Positions 1 through 8,100 of a stretch of 64,000 nucleotides of DNA are shown here, one piece after another; positions within the stretch are counted from its first letter, which is position 1, and each line of letters starts with the position of its first letter. The DNA comes from Chryseobacterium soli (GTDB lineage Bacteria > Bacteroidota > Bacteroidia > Flavobacteriales > Weeksellaceae): assembly GCF_000737705.1 (NCBI RefSeq), contig NZ_JPRH01000001.1, positions 62,001-126,000 on the forward strand. The letters run 5' to 3'. Both the position numbers and the translations under genes were made by a program. The notes below the pieces were generated by a model that worked only from the letters and a program-made list of their open reading frames with translations, was not told where the DNA came from and ran no database searches.

Positions 1-1
1 T

Positions 2-370
2 ATATCAAGAATTCCAGAAAAATTATATATCGCTTTTTCAACTGGAGAATGGTTAATCAATGTCATATCATTTATTTTCCTGAACTTTTTTATCGTTGCC
101 ATACTTATTAAAGTGGGAAATTATTTTGTAGACAAAATATTTTCTGCAAAAGGAAATTACATCAATACTTCAACCCAATCAATCGTAGAAATTTCAATGA
201 TAATTTGTTCTTATTATATCATTTTAATTCAACTTTTTTCAGCAATAATTGACCTTTTTTCAAAAATGAATATTGATTTCAATACGGTAGAAAAATTGAC
301 GGGCATCATTATTTCAGTTTTCTTAATCATCTTCCATAAGAAGATTTCTGAAAATTTAATTAAAATATAG
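2..370 (+). CDS. Membrane protein, 5' end missing
   Basis: The frame is open from the left edge of the window to the stop at 370, so this is the C-terminal 122 residues of a longer protein; an internal GTG at 113 need not be the start. The visible part is very hydrophobic, with about three likely membrane segments separated by short charged loops, and ends in a lysine-rich tail. No family was recognised. It is followed after 21 bases by a small exported protein on the same strand. Confidence 0.6.
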   Translation: MSRIPEKLYIAFSTGEWLINVISFIFLNFFIVAILIKVGNYFVDKIFSAKGNYINTSTQSIVEISMIICSYYIILIQLFSAIIDLFSKMNIDFNTVEKLTGIIISVFLIIFHKKISENLIKI

Positions 371-391
371 TTTTTAAAACTGGCAACCCTA

Positions 392-865
392 ATGATGAGA
401 ACATTTTTTCTTTTTCTGTTATTGAGTTTTAAAAGTTTCTATGCTCAAGAAATATCTCAGGAAGCGTATGAGATTTATGGGCTGGAACTGGCCAATTTGG
501 AATACAAAAGCTATCAATTCCGGTTGGGAATCCCTGAGAAATATCAAGAAACATTTATAATGGAGAATGATTCTATAGGGAAAAAAATTCGAAATTTATC
601 TGCAAAAAAAATATTTGATTCTGACAAATTATCTTCAATGATAGTAAAGCAGACCCCTCAAAATATTAAATTTAAGAGAATTATATTTGACAGAACTGAA
701 GTAATGTATTGCAGTCCTATTTATTTCAAAAATAATAACAACGAAGCTTATTTCTTTTTCGTTATAGATAGTAAAAGCAGACTGAAACCTGTTTGCATTT
801 ACTTATATGCCTATAGAAAAAGTGATGGGAAATGGTGTACGGAAGACTATTACTACATTTTTTAA
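392..865 (+). CDS. Small secreted protein of unknown function
   Basis: 157 residues. The N-terminus (MMRTFFLFLLLSFKSFYAQ) is a typical flavobacterial Sec signal peptide ending in the common -YAQ cleavage context, so the product is probably periplasmic or outer-membrane associated. The mature part is mixed charged and aromatic, with no recognised domain. It starts 21 bases after the preceding membrane-protein fragment and is followed by two small lipoprotein genes, so it belongs to an accessory cluster of small exported proteins. Function is unknown. Confidence 0.65.
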   Translation: MMRTFFLFLLLSFKSFYAQEISQEAYEIYGLELANLEYKSYQFRLGIPEKYQETFIMENDSIGKKIRNLSAKKIFDSDKLSSMIVKQTPQNIKFKRIIFDRTEVMYCSPIYFKNNNNEAYFFFVIDSKSRLKPVCIYLYAYRKSDGKWCTEDYYYIF

Positions 866-908
866 AACATATCCTACGCCTTACGCTAAGCCTCAATTAG
901 ATTAAATT

Positions 909-1244
909 ATGAAAGTATTTGTTTTTTTAAGTTTTTTAATTTTGTTATGCTCTTGTGGAGAGCCTGATTGTAATATTGTGAAAAAAGCATATTATCCTGA
1001 CGAATATTATTTGATTGTTGAAGAAGCAAGTATAGATAACTCATGGATAAAAATCAGAGGCTCCGTTCTCATAACTAATGAAAAATCAAATATTATGGTG
1101 CATAATAATTGGATTGACGATTATAATGAAGTTGAAATGGGAGATACAATAATTAAGAGAGAGGGAAATCTGGAACTTGTTGTTCATAAAAAAGATACTA
1201 TTATCCGGCATGATTGGTATTGTAGAGGAAAACCCTATAAATAA
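909..1244 (+). CDS. Small lipoprotein, paralogue of the next gene
   Basis: 111 residues. A signal peptide ends in a lipobox (LILLCSCGEPD), so the protein is expected to be lipidated at Cys16. The mature part shares a pattern with the product at 1378-1692: an N-terminal 'E..D/S..W.K..G' region, then H-N-x-W, then 'GDTI(I/V)K+.G.L...(V/I)HK.DTIIR'. The two are clearly diverged tandem copies. No enzymatic motif is visible. A shared W/H/DTII core in small lipoproteins next to non-coding scraps would suit an accessory immunity-type function, but that is inference only. Confidence 0.65.
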   Translation: MKVFVFLSFLILLCSCGEPDCNIVKKAYYPDEYYLIVEEASIDNSWIKIRGSVLITNEKSNIMVHNNWIDDYNEVEMGDTIIKREGNLELVVHKKDTIIRHDWYCRGKPYK

Positions 1245-1270
1245 GTTACTAATAATTTAAGTTAATCTAG

Positions 1271-1366
1271 GAAAAAAGAGCAGGATATGGTGGAGGCAAA
1301 ACAACTTCAAATACGATTAATATAAGTAAGTGGGTTCAGGAAATATTCACTATAATCCGCAGTTTA
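1271..1366 (+). pseudogene. Possible C-terminal scrap of a lost gene
   Basis: Between the two lipoprotein genes there is a short stop-bounded reading frame without a proper start. It begins Gly-rich (RAGYGGGKTTSNTINIS) and ends at a TAA at 1364-1366. Its composition resembles a protein tail rather than random AT-rich DNA. It may be a leftover of a larger gene, but it is short enough to be chance. Confidence 0.2.
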
Positions 1367-1377
1367 ATTTAAAAAGC

Positions 1378-1692
1378 ATGAAAAAAAATTGCACACTGCT
1401 GCTTTTAATGGTGTTGTCTTCCTGCTCGAAGAATGATGATCAAAAATATGCTCAGATTCTTGCAGATGAAGAATGCAACTTAGTCATAGAAGTTCCACCA
1501 AGTAATTCAGTATGGTTTAAGGCTGAGGGATATAATCCGGTTACCAAGAAAAAGGAGATTTGTAAAACACACAATAGATGGTGGAATATGTTTGCTGATG
1601 AAATTGATATTGGTGATACTATTGTAAAGAAAAAAGGAGAATTAATATTTAGTATCCACAAAAATGATACTATTATTCGTAAAAAATGGTAA
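1378..1692 (+). CDS. Small lipoprotein, paralogue of the preceding gene
   Basis: 104 residues from the ATG at 1378; an upstream GTG at 1330 would add 16 residues ahead of the signal peptide and is rejected. MKKNCTLLLLMVLSSCSKND is a standard lipoprotein signal, with lipidated Cys16. The mature domain repeats the core of the product at 909-1244 (T-H-N-x-W, then GDTIVKKKGEL and HKNDTIIRK) and lacks its last residues. Two such copies in tandem suggest local duplication. Function is unknown. Confidence 0.65.
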   Translation: MKKNCTLLLLMVLSSCSKNDDQKYAQILADEECNLVIEVPPSNSVWFKAEGYNPVTKKKEICKTHNRWWNMFADEIDIGDTIVKKKGELIFSIHKNDTIIRKKW

Positions 1693-1911
1693 TATTAAAA
1701 TAAGACTAAAACCAATATCTATCTTCGCAACAAAGATTGACCCTATTATGAAAGTTAGAATTGGAGCCAGAATCATGTCTGGCGAACTAAATTTTTAGAT
1801 AGGGCAATAAGCAAAGTTATACCTTTTTTGATGACCTCAATAATTACAAACGCAAATGAATCAACAATCAGGTTATAAAAACATAGAAATTTATTAATTA
1901 TAAAACATATT
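1693..1911 (+). other. Intergenic stretch with short protein-like scraps
   Basis: No complete gene. Short frames such as MKVRIGARIMSGELNF (from about 1748) and, in another frame, FFDDLNNYKRK (about 1827-1856) read like protein pieces broken by stops and frame changes. They may be debris of a lost gene next to the small lipoproteins; evidence is weak. Confidence 0.2.
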
Positions 1912-2475
1912 ATGATTGAATTCAAAACAGAAGTTAAAGAAATTCTTCCTTACGATAGAAAACAATATCTATTATTAAAAAAATGGTATGGAGTATCATT
2001 TCAATTACCTAGTGATACAAAAGAAATAACTTCATTAGAGTTTATTAATAATTATGAATCTCTTTTTAGAAATTTGATTGAACAACTTGATAATGGTTAC
2101 TCATGGATTGTAAATCATGATTATATAGATGAAAATTGGTTTCCTAATGAAGATAATACTTTAACCTCATTAAGAGACTTATTCAAAACAAACAGTATCC
2201 CCAATACGTTTATAGGTGCTTTAATTTTTTCAAAGGATGATCTGTTGAGATTTACAAGAGATTTAATTTCGTATCCTCATGCTGTATTTAATCAAAAGGA
2301 GATCTTATATCATGATATAGATATTTCAAACTATAAAATACCGTTTGTTATAAAAATATCAGGGCATTTGAATATAGATTTACTAAGTACAGATAAGGAA
2401 TTATTAAAAAAGATTGTAAATTTTAATGCTGCAGATAATTTTGTTATAAAACAATATAGAGAAACTAAACTATAG
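1912..2475 (+). CDS. Hypothetical cytoplasmic protein
   Basis: 187 residues with no signal peptide or membrane segment. Acidic, Asn- and aromatic-rich, with a predicted alpha/beta character (for example GYSWIVNHDYIDENWFPNED and the repeated hydrophobic strand-like segments). No family was recognised. The protein follows a run of small lipoproteins and gene scraps, and this setting plus its size is like that of immunity proteins of contact-dependent toxin systems, but no toxin gene is visible here, so this remains a guess. Confidence 0.55.
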   Translation: MIEFKTEVKEILPYDRKQYLLLKKWYGVSFQLPSDTKEITSLEFINNYESLFRNLIEQLDNGYSWIVNHDYIDENWFPNEDNTLTSLRDLFKTNSIPNTFIGALIFSKDDLLRFTRDLISYPHAVFNQKEILYHDIDISNYKIPFVIKISGHLNIDLLSTDKELLKKIVNFNAADNFVIKQYRETKL

Positions 2476-2580
2476 CAAGATAACTAAAACGCTTAAAATC
2501 TTCACTGATAATAATAACAACAAATTAGTATAAACTCATTAAAAGTCTCTTCAAAAGTAAAAAACACTAATCCATAAACA

Positions 2581-2605
2581 AAGGAAGCTACAAAGTAGCT
2601 TCCTT
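2581..2605. terminator. Bidirectional intrinsic terminator
   Basis: An 11-bp perfect stem (AAGGAAGCTAC) with a 3-base loop, followed by a T-rich run on the plus strand and a T-rich stretch on the minus strand. It lies between the convergent hypothetical gene ending at 2475 and the susD-like gene ending at 2683, and can serve both. Confidence 0.8.
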
Positions 2606-2682
2606 TTTATTTAAACCCTGAAAAAGCAAGAGCCCCAGAATCATCTGAAGCCCTTACCCCCTTATATGAGAAATCAACTATA

Positions 2683-4176
2683 CTACAAATTCGGATTATT
2701 TTCAATTTCCTTTTGAGGAATACTGAACAGATAATATCTGCTGTTCGGTGCAAAAGCGGTCTGGTCAGGGAACGCAAAGATACTGTGCCCTCTTCCATTG
2801 ACAGTTTTTACCGTTCCATTAGGAGTAGTTATCTGCACCTGAATCGGCTGTCCGGCAGCATTCGTGTAAGGTTTTCTTACCACTGTTCCCTGCGTTCGGA
2901 TAATATCAGATAACGAGAACCCTTCTCCAAACAATTCTTTTCTTCTTTCAATCAACACTTCTTTAATGACGTCATTCTGCGCTAAAGATCCTGTATAAAG
3001 ATTGGCATTTCTGGCAGATTTCAACTGGTTCAAAACAGCAACCGCATTCGTAACATTTCCGTTCCTTGCTTCAGCTTCAGCCTCGATCAGATACATTTCT
3101 GCTGCTCTCATGAAGACAATATCAGCAATAAGATTCGCTTTAAATTTAAACTTAGCATACCTCAACAGCCCTTCCCTTCCCGGAAGTCCGTCCCATGAGA
3201 ACAAAGAATACCGGATATCATTGGTATCAAACAAATCTTTAAAATAAGGATCAGCCATAAAGCTGTAATAATAACTTCCTGAAGATGAAACATCCAGATA
3301 ATGGAATGCATAGCTCTCTCCTGACTGTTCCGCAGTCTGACCGTGGCCCCAAATCCATTCTCCGTTACTGATGTCGTTAAATCCTTCTTTATATTTTTCG
3401 GGAGTCATTAACGGATATCCTGCTTTTGCTATTTGTGCAGCAGCGATCGCTTTAGACCATTCCCCGGTGTTCAGATAAGTTCTTGCCAGCAATCCGTTAA
3501 CTACTGAACGGTCTATTTTATCTTTATTGTTTCGGGTATAGTTCTGAAGCAGATTACTCGCTTCGGACAGATCCGTTTTAATCAAAGTATAGATCTCTTC
3601 AAGACTTGCTCTTTTTCCTCCTACAGAACCCGTTGTGGTAGGTACTGTATAAACGGGAACTGCTAAAGCCGTTTTATCTTTCAAATAACTGAACTGATAA
3701 AAGCTCGCCAGATTCAGATAACAGAAAGCACGTAATGCTTTTGCCTGCCCCTTCACTTGGTCTTTCTTATCCTGGCTTCCTTCTGTTGCGTCAATTCTTG
3801 CAATCACATTATTCATATTATTGATCGTAGAATACAGCATGCTCCAGATAAAAAGTGGTCTACTGCCGGTATTATTCACCAAATCTGTAAATGCATACGC
3901 AGAAGGAAAACCATACTTATTCGTTAAAACAGCCACATCACTTCCCATTGCATCACTCGTTCTCAACACGGTTGAATACCCAATATTCGCATAGGTTGTT
4001 CCCTCATCATTAAAGGTTGCCCACGCTCCGTTAATAACCGTCTCAGCACTTTCCGCCGTTTTAAAGATCTCTTCTTCACTTGCCTGATTGGTTGGCGCTG
4101 TTTCCAGGTCACTTTCACAACTTACAAAAGATAATGCAGCCGCTAGAGCAAAAGATATATATAGTATTTTTTTCAT
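2683..4176 (-). CDS. SusD/RagB family nutrient-binding outer-membrane lipoprotein
   Basis: 497 residues. The signal peptide ends in a lipobox (LSFVSC, Cys20), so the protein is lipid-anchored at the outer-membrane surface. TPR-like helical segments (ALRAFCYLNLASFYQF; 'RTYLNTGEWSKAIAAA') and the C-terminal family region ('AEMYLIEAEAEARNG', 'RRKELFGEGF') are typical of SusD. It starts 18 bases after the SusC-type transporter, with which it forms the surface lid and channel pair. The operon is preceded by a SAM-I riboswitch, so the cargo is probably linked to methionine or sulfur metabolism rather than to glycans; the cargo itself cannot be read from sequence. Confidence 0.93.
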   Translation of the reverse strand: MKKILYISFALAAALSFVSCESDLETAPTNQASEEEIFKTAESAETVINGAWATFNDEGTTYANIGYSTVLRTSDAMGSDVAVLTNKYGFPSAYAFTDLVNNTGSRPLFIWSMLYSTINNMNNVIARIDATEGSQDKKDQVKGQAKALRAFCYLNLASFYQFSYLKDKTALAVPVYTVPTTTGSVGGKRASLEEIYTLIKTDLSEASNLLQNYTRNNKDKIDRSVVNGLLARTYLNTGEWSKAIAAAQIAKAGYPLMTPEKYKEGFNDISNGEWIWGHGQTAEQSGESYAFHYLDVSSSGSYYYSFMADPYFKDLFDTNDIRYSLFSWDGLPGREGLLRYAKFKFKANLIADIVFMRAAEMYLIEAEAEARNGNVTNAVAVLNQLKSARNANLYTGSLAQNDVIKEVLIERRKELFGEGFSLSDIIRTQGTVVRKPYTNAAGQPIQVQITTPNGTVKTVNGRGHSIFAFPDQTAFAPNSRYYLFSIPQKEIENNPNL

Positions 4177-4194
4177 TGTTTCAATTTTAAGATA

Positions 4195-7116
4195 TTAAAG
4201 AGTTGCCTGAATTCCAAAAGTTACTGTTCTCATAGCAGGATACCTGTAGTACGTTGTTCCGTCTAAGGTCTGTTCAGGATCCATTCCTTTATGCTTGTAG
4301 AAGGTTAAAAGATTCTCTCCCTGTACATAAATTCTGAATTTCTTCAGTCCCAGTCTCTCAAAATAATCTGACGGAAGCGTATATCCGATACTTACATTTT
4401 TCAATCTTGCATAGGTTGCGGAATATAAAAATCTTGACGAAGCAGACGTCCAGTTGTTCGTGGTTGTATTCAAAGCAGGAACATCAGTATATCGGTTTTC
4501 CGGAGTCCAGCGGTTAAGCATTTCTTCACTCCATGCTCTTCCCGGCAAATTTCCGCCCGATAAAATTGATGTATAATCCGTATCCAGCACTTTACCCCCG
4601 ATTCTGAAAGTCAGCAATGCCGATAAGTCAAAGTTTTTGTACGCAAGACTTGTTGTAATCCCTCCCACCAGTTTTGGAAGTGATGAACCCTGAATTTCTC
4701 TTGTAGCTTTCCCAATTTCAGAAGTTGTCCCTTCTACAGTCTGTCCGTTGGCATCCGTCGTAATCGTTTTCCAAAGTGGCTTTCCATTACTTGGATCTAC
4801 CCCAGCCCAGGTCGGAAGATAGAAATCATAGACCGAACCCTCTTCTCTTAACAGCTTAGTTCCGCTAATGATTGAACCCTTAGGAAGCTTGGTGATTGTA
4901 TTACTTAAAGTACTCAGATTGACATCAACATTCCATTCGAAATCTTTCGTCCTAAACGGAGTCGTAAACAATGAAAATTCAAAACCTGAGTTCTGCAGTT
5001 TCCCGATATTCGCCTGAAAGCCTGTAAAACCTAATGAAGGAGCCAAAGGCATTTCAAATAATAGATTTTGGCTCTCCCGTTTAAAATATTCTACATTCCC
5101 TTTAATTCTGTTATTCAAAATAGCGAACTCCAATCCAACATTTAAATTAATATTTGTTTCCCATTTCAAATCAGGAGTAGGAAGTTTATTCGCTACTGTT
5201 CCCGGCTCTCCGAGATTATTGTAGAAAGTATATAAACTCTGATATGCGTAATATGTTTTCAGTTTATCATTTCCCTGACCTCCATAACTTGCACGAAGGG
5301 TCAACTGATTAAAGACATTTAAATCTTTAATAAAATTTTCGCTGGATGCTTTCCATGAACCACCCACTGACCAGAAAGTTCCCCATCTGTTATCCGGTGA
5401 GAATCTGGAAGAACCGTCAGATCGTACCGATCCGGAAATAAAGTATTTGTTCTGATAATCATATTCTATTTTCCCAAGGAAACTTAATAGCCCTAATTTG
5501 TCACTGCTCCCGGTAAAACCTCCTAACAGTGATGCTGCAGCAGGCTCATAATAATAAGGAAGTGAAAACTGACTTCTGCTGCCTGATATCGTCTGATATT
5601 CATAGTGGTAGAACTCCTGCCCTGCTAGCGCATTAAAATGATGCTGCCCAAATTTTTTATCGTACGTTAAAATATTACTGGTCGTATAAGAGAATGTTCT
5701 GGAGTTTGTTTTCGTCACAGAACCCCCAATTTCTGCACCCTGTCCCAACAGCGGATTTGTATAATAATGTCCGTTATAGTTCACCAAATCAACAGAGAAA
5801 CTGGATTTAAACTTCAGTTCAGGTAAAAAGCTAAAATCTAAAAATCCTTTTCCGGAAAAGTTATCTTCCCTGTTTTCATTTTTATCCAAAGGTAAAGTCG
5901 CCGCTAAATTCTGGTTCTGGAAAGCACTGGTAGGTCTGTATGATCCAAAATCAAAAATAGGATTTCCATTAAGATCCAGTTTCTGGCTTCCATCAGCATT
6001 TCTTTCATAATAAGGGTAAAATGAAGGAATAATACGTCCTACGTTGATAATATTATCAGAACTGGAATCTGATGAAGAAGGAGCAAACTGGATACTATTC
6101 GTGTAACTTAAATTCGCTCCGACATTTAACCATTTTTTCACTTCAGAATTTAATTTCAGTCTGGTACTGTATTTTTTAAAACCTGATTCAATCGCAATTC
6201 CTTTGTCATCCAAATATCCCAGTGAAAAATAATAATTGCTTTTCTCACTTCCACCACTGAAATCCAAATCAACCTGATTCCTGGAAGCTACTCTTTGAAG
6301 AACATCGGCCCAGTTGTCATTCCATAATGGTTTTGCACCTGCCAGAAGTTTCCCGTCTGTACCCACAGGTTTTGAATAATCGACTCCATAAGGATTAATT
6401 CCCAAAGCATTAATCAGATTATCGGTAGCCATCTGCCCTGCCTGCTGAGCTGAAATCAGATTGGATTGATAGCCATTTCTCAAGGCTTCCCAATACAACT
6501 GGAAATACTGATCTGTACTCACCTGCTTGTAATCTTTTACGGCCCTTGAAGAGAATCCCTGACTCATGTTAAAATTAATTCTTGACTCTCCTTTTTTACC
6601 TGATTTTGTTGTTACCAGAATTACTCCGTTCGCTCCTCTTGATCCGTACAAAGCACTTGCAGAAGCATCTTTCAACACACTGATCGATTCTATATCATTC
6701 GGGCTTATGGTATTGATATTTCCGTCGAAAGGAATTCCATCAATCACATACAACGGATCACTTGAAGCACTCACAGACCCAATTCCACGAATCCTGACAG
6801 AAGCCACTGAACCGGGCTGACCTGAAGAACTTACTGCCTGAAGTCCTGCAACCTGCCCTTCCAAAGCTTTCGTGATATTGTTTACAGGTCTGTTATTAAT
6901 CTTATCACTTGAAATAGTTGCTACTGATCCCGTATAACTTGTTCTTTTAGCCTTTCCATAGGCCACCACTACTACTTCATCAATCTCCTTTGCCTGGACT
7001 GTATCTTTTTTAGCCTTTGTTGTCTGCCCGCTTACACCGATAATCCCTAAGAAAAATACAGCAACAGGTGGAATCCAAATTCTAGAATTAATTAATTTTT
7101 CACTAATCATAATCAA
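4195..7116 (-). CDS. SusC/RagA family TonB-dependent outer-membrane transporter
   Basis: 973 residues. A signal segment is followed by a TonB-box-like motif (IDEVVVVAYG, about 45-54), a plug domain (YVIDGIP about 123-129; LKDASASALYGSRGANG about 148-164) and a 22-strand type barrel ending in an aromatic-rich tail. The extended N-terminal carboxypeptidase-like domain of many glycan SusCs is absent; the plug begins soon after the signal. The gene precedes and is co-transcribed with the SusD-type gene. Its leader holds a SAM-I riboswitch and a terminator, so expression should fall when S-adenosylmethionine is plentiful. The transported substrate is unknown. Confidence 0.94.
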   Translation of the reverse strand: MIMISEKLINSRIWIPPVAVFFLGIIGVSGQTTKAKKDTVQAKEIDEVVVVAYGKAKRTSYTGSVATISSDKINNRPVNNITKALEGQVAGLQAVSSSGQPGSVASVRIRGIGSVSASSDPLYVIDGIPFDGNINTISPNDIESISVLKDASASALYGSRGANGVILVTTKSGKKGESRINFNMSQGFSSRAVKDYKQVSTDQYFQLYWEALRNGYQSNLISAQQAGQMATDNLINALGINPYGVDYSKPVGTDGKLLAGAKPLWNDNWADVLQRVASRNQVDLDFSGGSEKSNYYFSLGYLDDKGIAIESGFKKYSTRLKLNSEVKKWLNVGANLSYTNSIQFAPSSSDSSSDNIINVGRIIPSFYPYYERNADGSQKLDLNGNPIFDFGSYRPTSAFQNQNLAATLPLDKNENREDNFSGKGFLDFSFLPELKFKSSFSVDLVNYNGHYYTNPLLGQGAEIGGSVTKTNSRTFSYTTSNILTYDKKFGQHHFNALAGQEFYHYEYQTISGSRSQFSLPYYYEPAAASLLGGFTGSSDKLGLLSFLGKIEYDYQNKYFISGSVRSDGSSRFSPDNRWGTFWSVGGSWKASSENFIKDLNVFNQLTLRASYGGQGNDKLKTYYAYQSLYTFYNNLGEPGTVANKLPTPDLKWETNINLNVGLEFAILNNRIKGNVEYFKRESQNLLFEMPLAPSLGFTGFQANIGKLQNSGFEFSLFTTPFRTKDFEWNVDVNLSTLSNTITKLPKGSIISGTKLLREEGSVYDFYLPTWAGVDPSNGKPLWKTITTDANGQTVEGTTSEIGKATREIQGSSLPKLVGGITTSLAYKNFDLSALLTFRIGGKVLDTDYTSILSGGNLPGRAWSEEMLNRWTPENRYTDVPALNTTTNNWTSASSRFLYSATYARLKNVSIGYTLPSDYFERLGLKKFRIYVQGENLLTFYKHKGMDPEQTLDGTTYYRYPAMRTVTFGIQATL

Positions 7117-7142
7117 TTATATTTATCAATATTAAAAAATTA

Positions 7143-7170
7143 GCCCTTTGCGGAAAAGTCAGCAAAGGGC
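7143..7170 (-). terminator. Intrinsic terminator of the SAM riboswitch
   Basis: Read on the minus strand, a 9-bp stem (GCCCTTTGC / GCAAAGGGC) with a 10-base loop is followed by TAATTTTTTAAT. It lies between the riboswitch aptamer and the susC-like start at 7116, the expected place for the expression platform. The loop holds TTTTCC, complementary to GGAAAA just before the 3' side of aptamer helix P1, which could form part of an antiterminator. Confidence 0.8.
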
Positions 7171-7194
7171 ATCGATAAATACGATTAACCAATT

Positions 7195-7289
7195 GCTTAT
7201 TTTTCCTTTAAAGGCTGAATGTAACACCTTGCATAATGCAGGTTGTTAAGACTTCACAGGGTCAGTTCCCTCCATCTTTCTTTATAAGC
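7195..7289 (-). promoter_or_regulatory. SAM-I (S-box) riboswitch aptamer
   Basis: On the minus strand the segment has the S-box consensus in order: P1 5' arm GCTTAT (7284-7289), TGGAGGGAACTGACCC, GTGAAG, CAACC, a P3 hairpin (CCTGCATTATGCAAGG), GGTGTTACATTC, and P1 3' arm ATAAGC (7195-7200). The purine-rich GGAGGGA and the CAACC...GGTG pairing are the SAM-I hallmarks. It sits just after a good promoter and just before a terminator and the susC-like gene. SAM-I riboswitches normally turn off methionine and sulfur genes when SAM binds. Confidence 0.92.
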
Positions 7290-7306
7290 CGATCGAAATA
7301 TGTTTG

Positions 7307-7337
7307 CAAATCTAAAAACAATTAGTCTATAAAACAA
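7307..7337 (-). promoter_or_regulatory. Promoter of the riboswitch-SusCD operon
   Basis: On the minus strand, TTG (7335-7337), a 20-base spacer and TAGATTTG (7307-7314) match the Bacteroidota promoter TTG-N19-21-TAnnTTTG. The expected start of transcription is near 7300, about 10 bases before the aptamer. A 7-bp inverted repeat (TAGTCTA at 7323-7329, TAGACTA at 7339-7345) brackets the -33 element and may be an operator. Confidence 0.7.
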
Positions 7338-7495
7338 GTAGACTACTTAATTTTTAATTATAATTTTTCAAAAATTAACTTAATTTTATTTTAAAAACCA
7401 CTAAAATAGGCACTTATAGTAATTATCAATTTTACAAATATGAGATATATCATTATCAATAATTCAATTACCTCACTATAAAACATAGCACAAAA

Positions 7496-7520
7496 AAAAT
7501 GACGTCAATGACGTCATTTT
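7496..7520 (-). terminator. Terminator of the helix-turn-helix operon
   Basis: Read on the minus strand, a 10-bp stem (AAAATGACGT / ACGTCATTTT) with a 5-base loop runs into eight T residues. It lies 42 bases past the stop of the gene ending at 7563. The repeated TGACGTCA-like sequence is explained by the stem. Confidence 0.75.
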
Positions 7521-7562
7521 ACTTTCTATTAAAGTTCAATTATAATTCTTAAACTCCGAATT

Positions 7563-7889
7563 TTATTGATTAAATATTTTCCTCCACTTTGCTACAGAAT
7601 TTCTGCTCAACTTAAATTTGCTGGCAACCTGTGTATTATTATACCCGTTTCTCTTTTGATATGCTAAAATTTCAAGAATAGAAGATTCATCGTAAGATCT
7701 CTGTTTACGGCTGAACTCCGCCGTCCCCTTATCTTCAGCAGCAAAGATCATCTGATTCAATTTAATAACATCTAACATAAATAAAACTTCCTTTTGTAAA
7801 ATAGGATGACAGCGTTCATACTTTTCAGGATGCTTTTCAATAAGAATATCCGTGAATATTTTTTTATAATTTGGTGCTAACTTTTCCAT
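7563..7889 (-). CDS. Transposase-type helix-turn-helix protein
   Basis: 108 residues, no signal. The C-terminal half (about 62-106; 'YDESSILEILAYQKRNGYNN', 'SKFKLSRNSVAKWRKIF') is a helix-turn-helix of the kind found at the N-terminus of IS3-type transposases, with the typical SRNSVAKWRK recognition helix. No DDE catalytic domain follows and none lies nearby, so this is more likely a stand-alone DNA-binding regulator. The start overlaps the end of the upstream small gene by 26 bases, which points to translational coupling in a three-gene operon. Confidence 0.65.
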   Translation of the reverse strand: MEKLAPNYKKIFTDILIEKHPEKYERCHPILQKEVLFMLDVIKLNQMIFAAEDKGTAEFSRKQRSYDESSILEILAYQKRNGYNNTQVASKFKLSRNSVAKWRKIFNQ

Positions 7890-8100
7890 ATATCTTCTTT
7901 ATTTCTATTGTAGAGACTGTTTCATTTTCAAAAAATATAAACATGACCGTTTTTCTGTAAAAACTTTTGATATCCAAAACGTAAGTCCAGGTCTCAGACG
8001 GATAAAAGTTAAATTCCTGCCCGAGTAATTCTATCACTTTTTCCTTTCTCAGATTTAATAAGTACTCATATTGATTCCCTTTTTCACTCCTTCTCATCAT
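7864..8100 (-). CDS. Small hypothetical protein in the helix-turn-helix operon
   Basis: 78 residues from the first of two ATGs (8098-8100; the second is at 8095-8097). A longer frame reaching 8154 is rejected because it would overlap the upstream gene by 71 bases. The product has a short basic N-terminus (MMRRSEKGNQYEYLLNLRKEK) and an alternating hydrophobic pattern ('SETWTYVLDIKSFYRKTVMF'). No family was recognised. It overlaps its upstream neighbour by 17 bases and its downstream neighbour by 26, so all three are probably made together. Confidence 0.55.
   Translation of the reverse strand: MMRRSEKGNQYEYLLNLRKEKVIELLGQEFNFYPSETWTYVLDIKSFYRKTVMFIFFENETVSTIEIKKIYGKVSTKL

Larger units (their letters stand above)
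7117..7562 (-). other. Regulatory intergenic region ahead of the SusCD operon
   Basis: 446 bases without a protein gene. From right to left it holds the terminator of the helix-turn-helix operon (7496-7520), an AT-rich stretch, then on the minus strand the promoter (7307-7337), SAM-I aptamer (7195-7289) and terminator (7143-7170) of the susC-like gene. Nothing else was recognised in 7346-7495. Confidence 0.8.

Noticed and set aside
7496..7520. Repeated TGACGTCA as a regulator site
   Set aside because: The repeats are the two arms of a terminator hairpin after the minus-strand operon.
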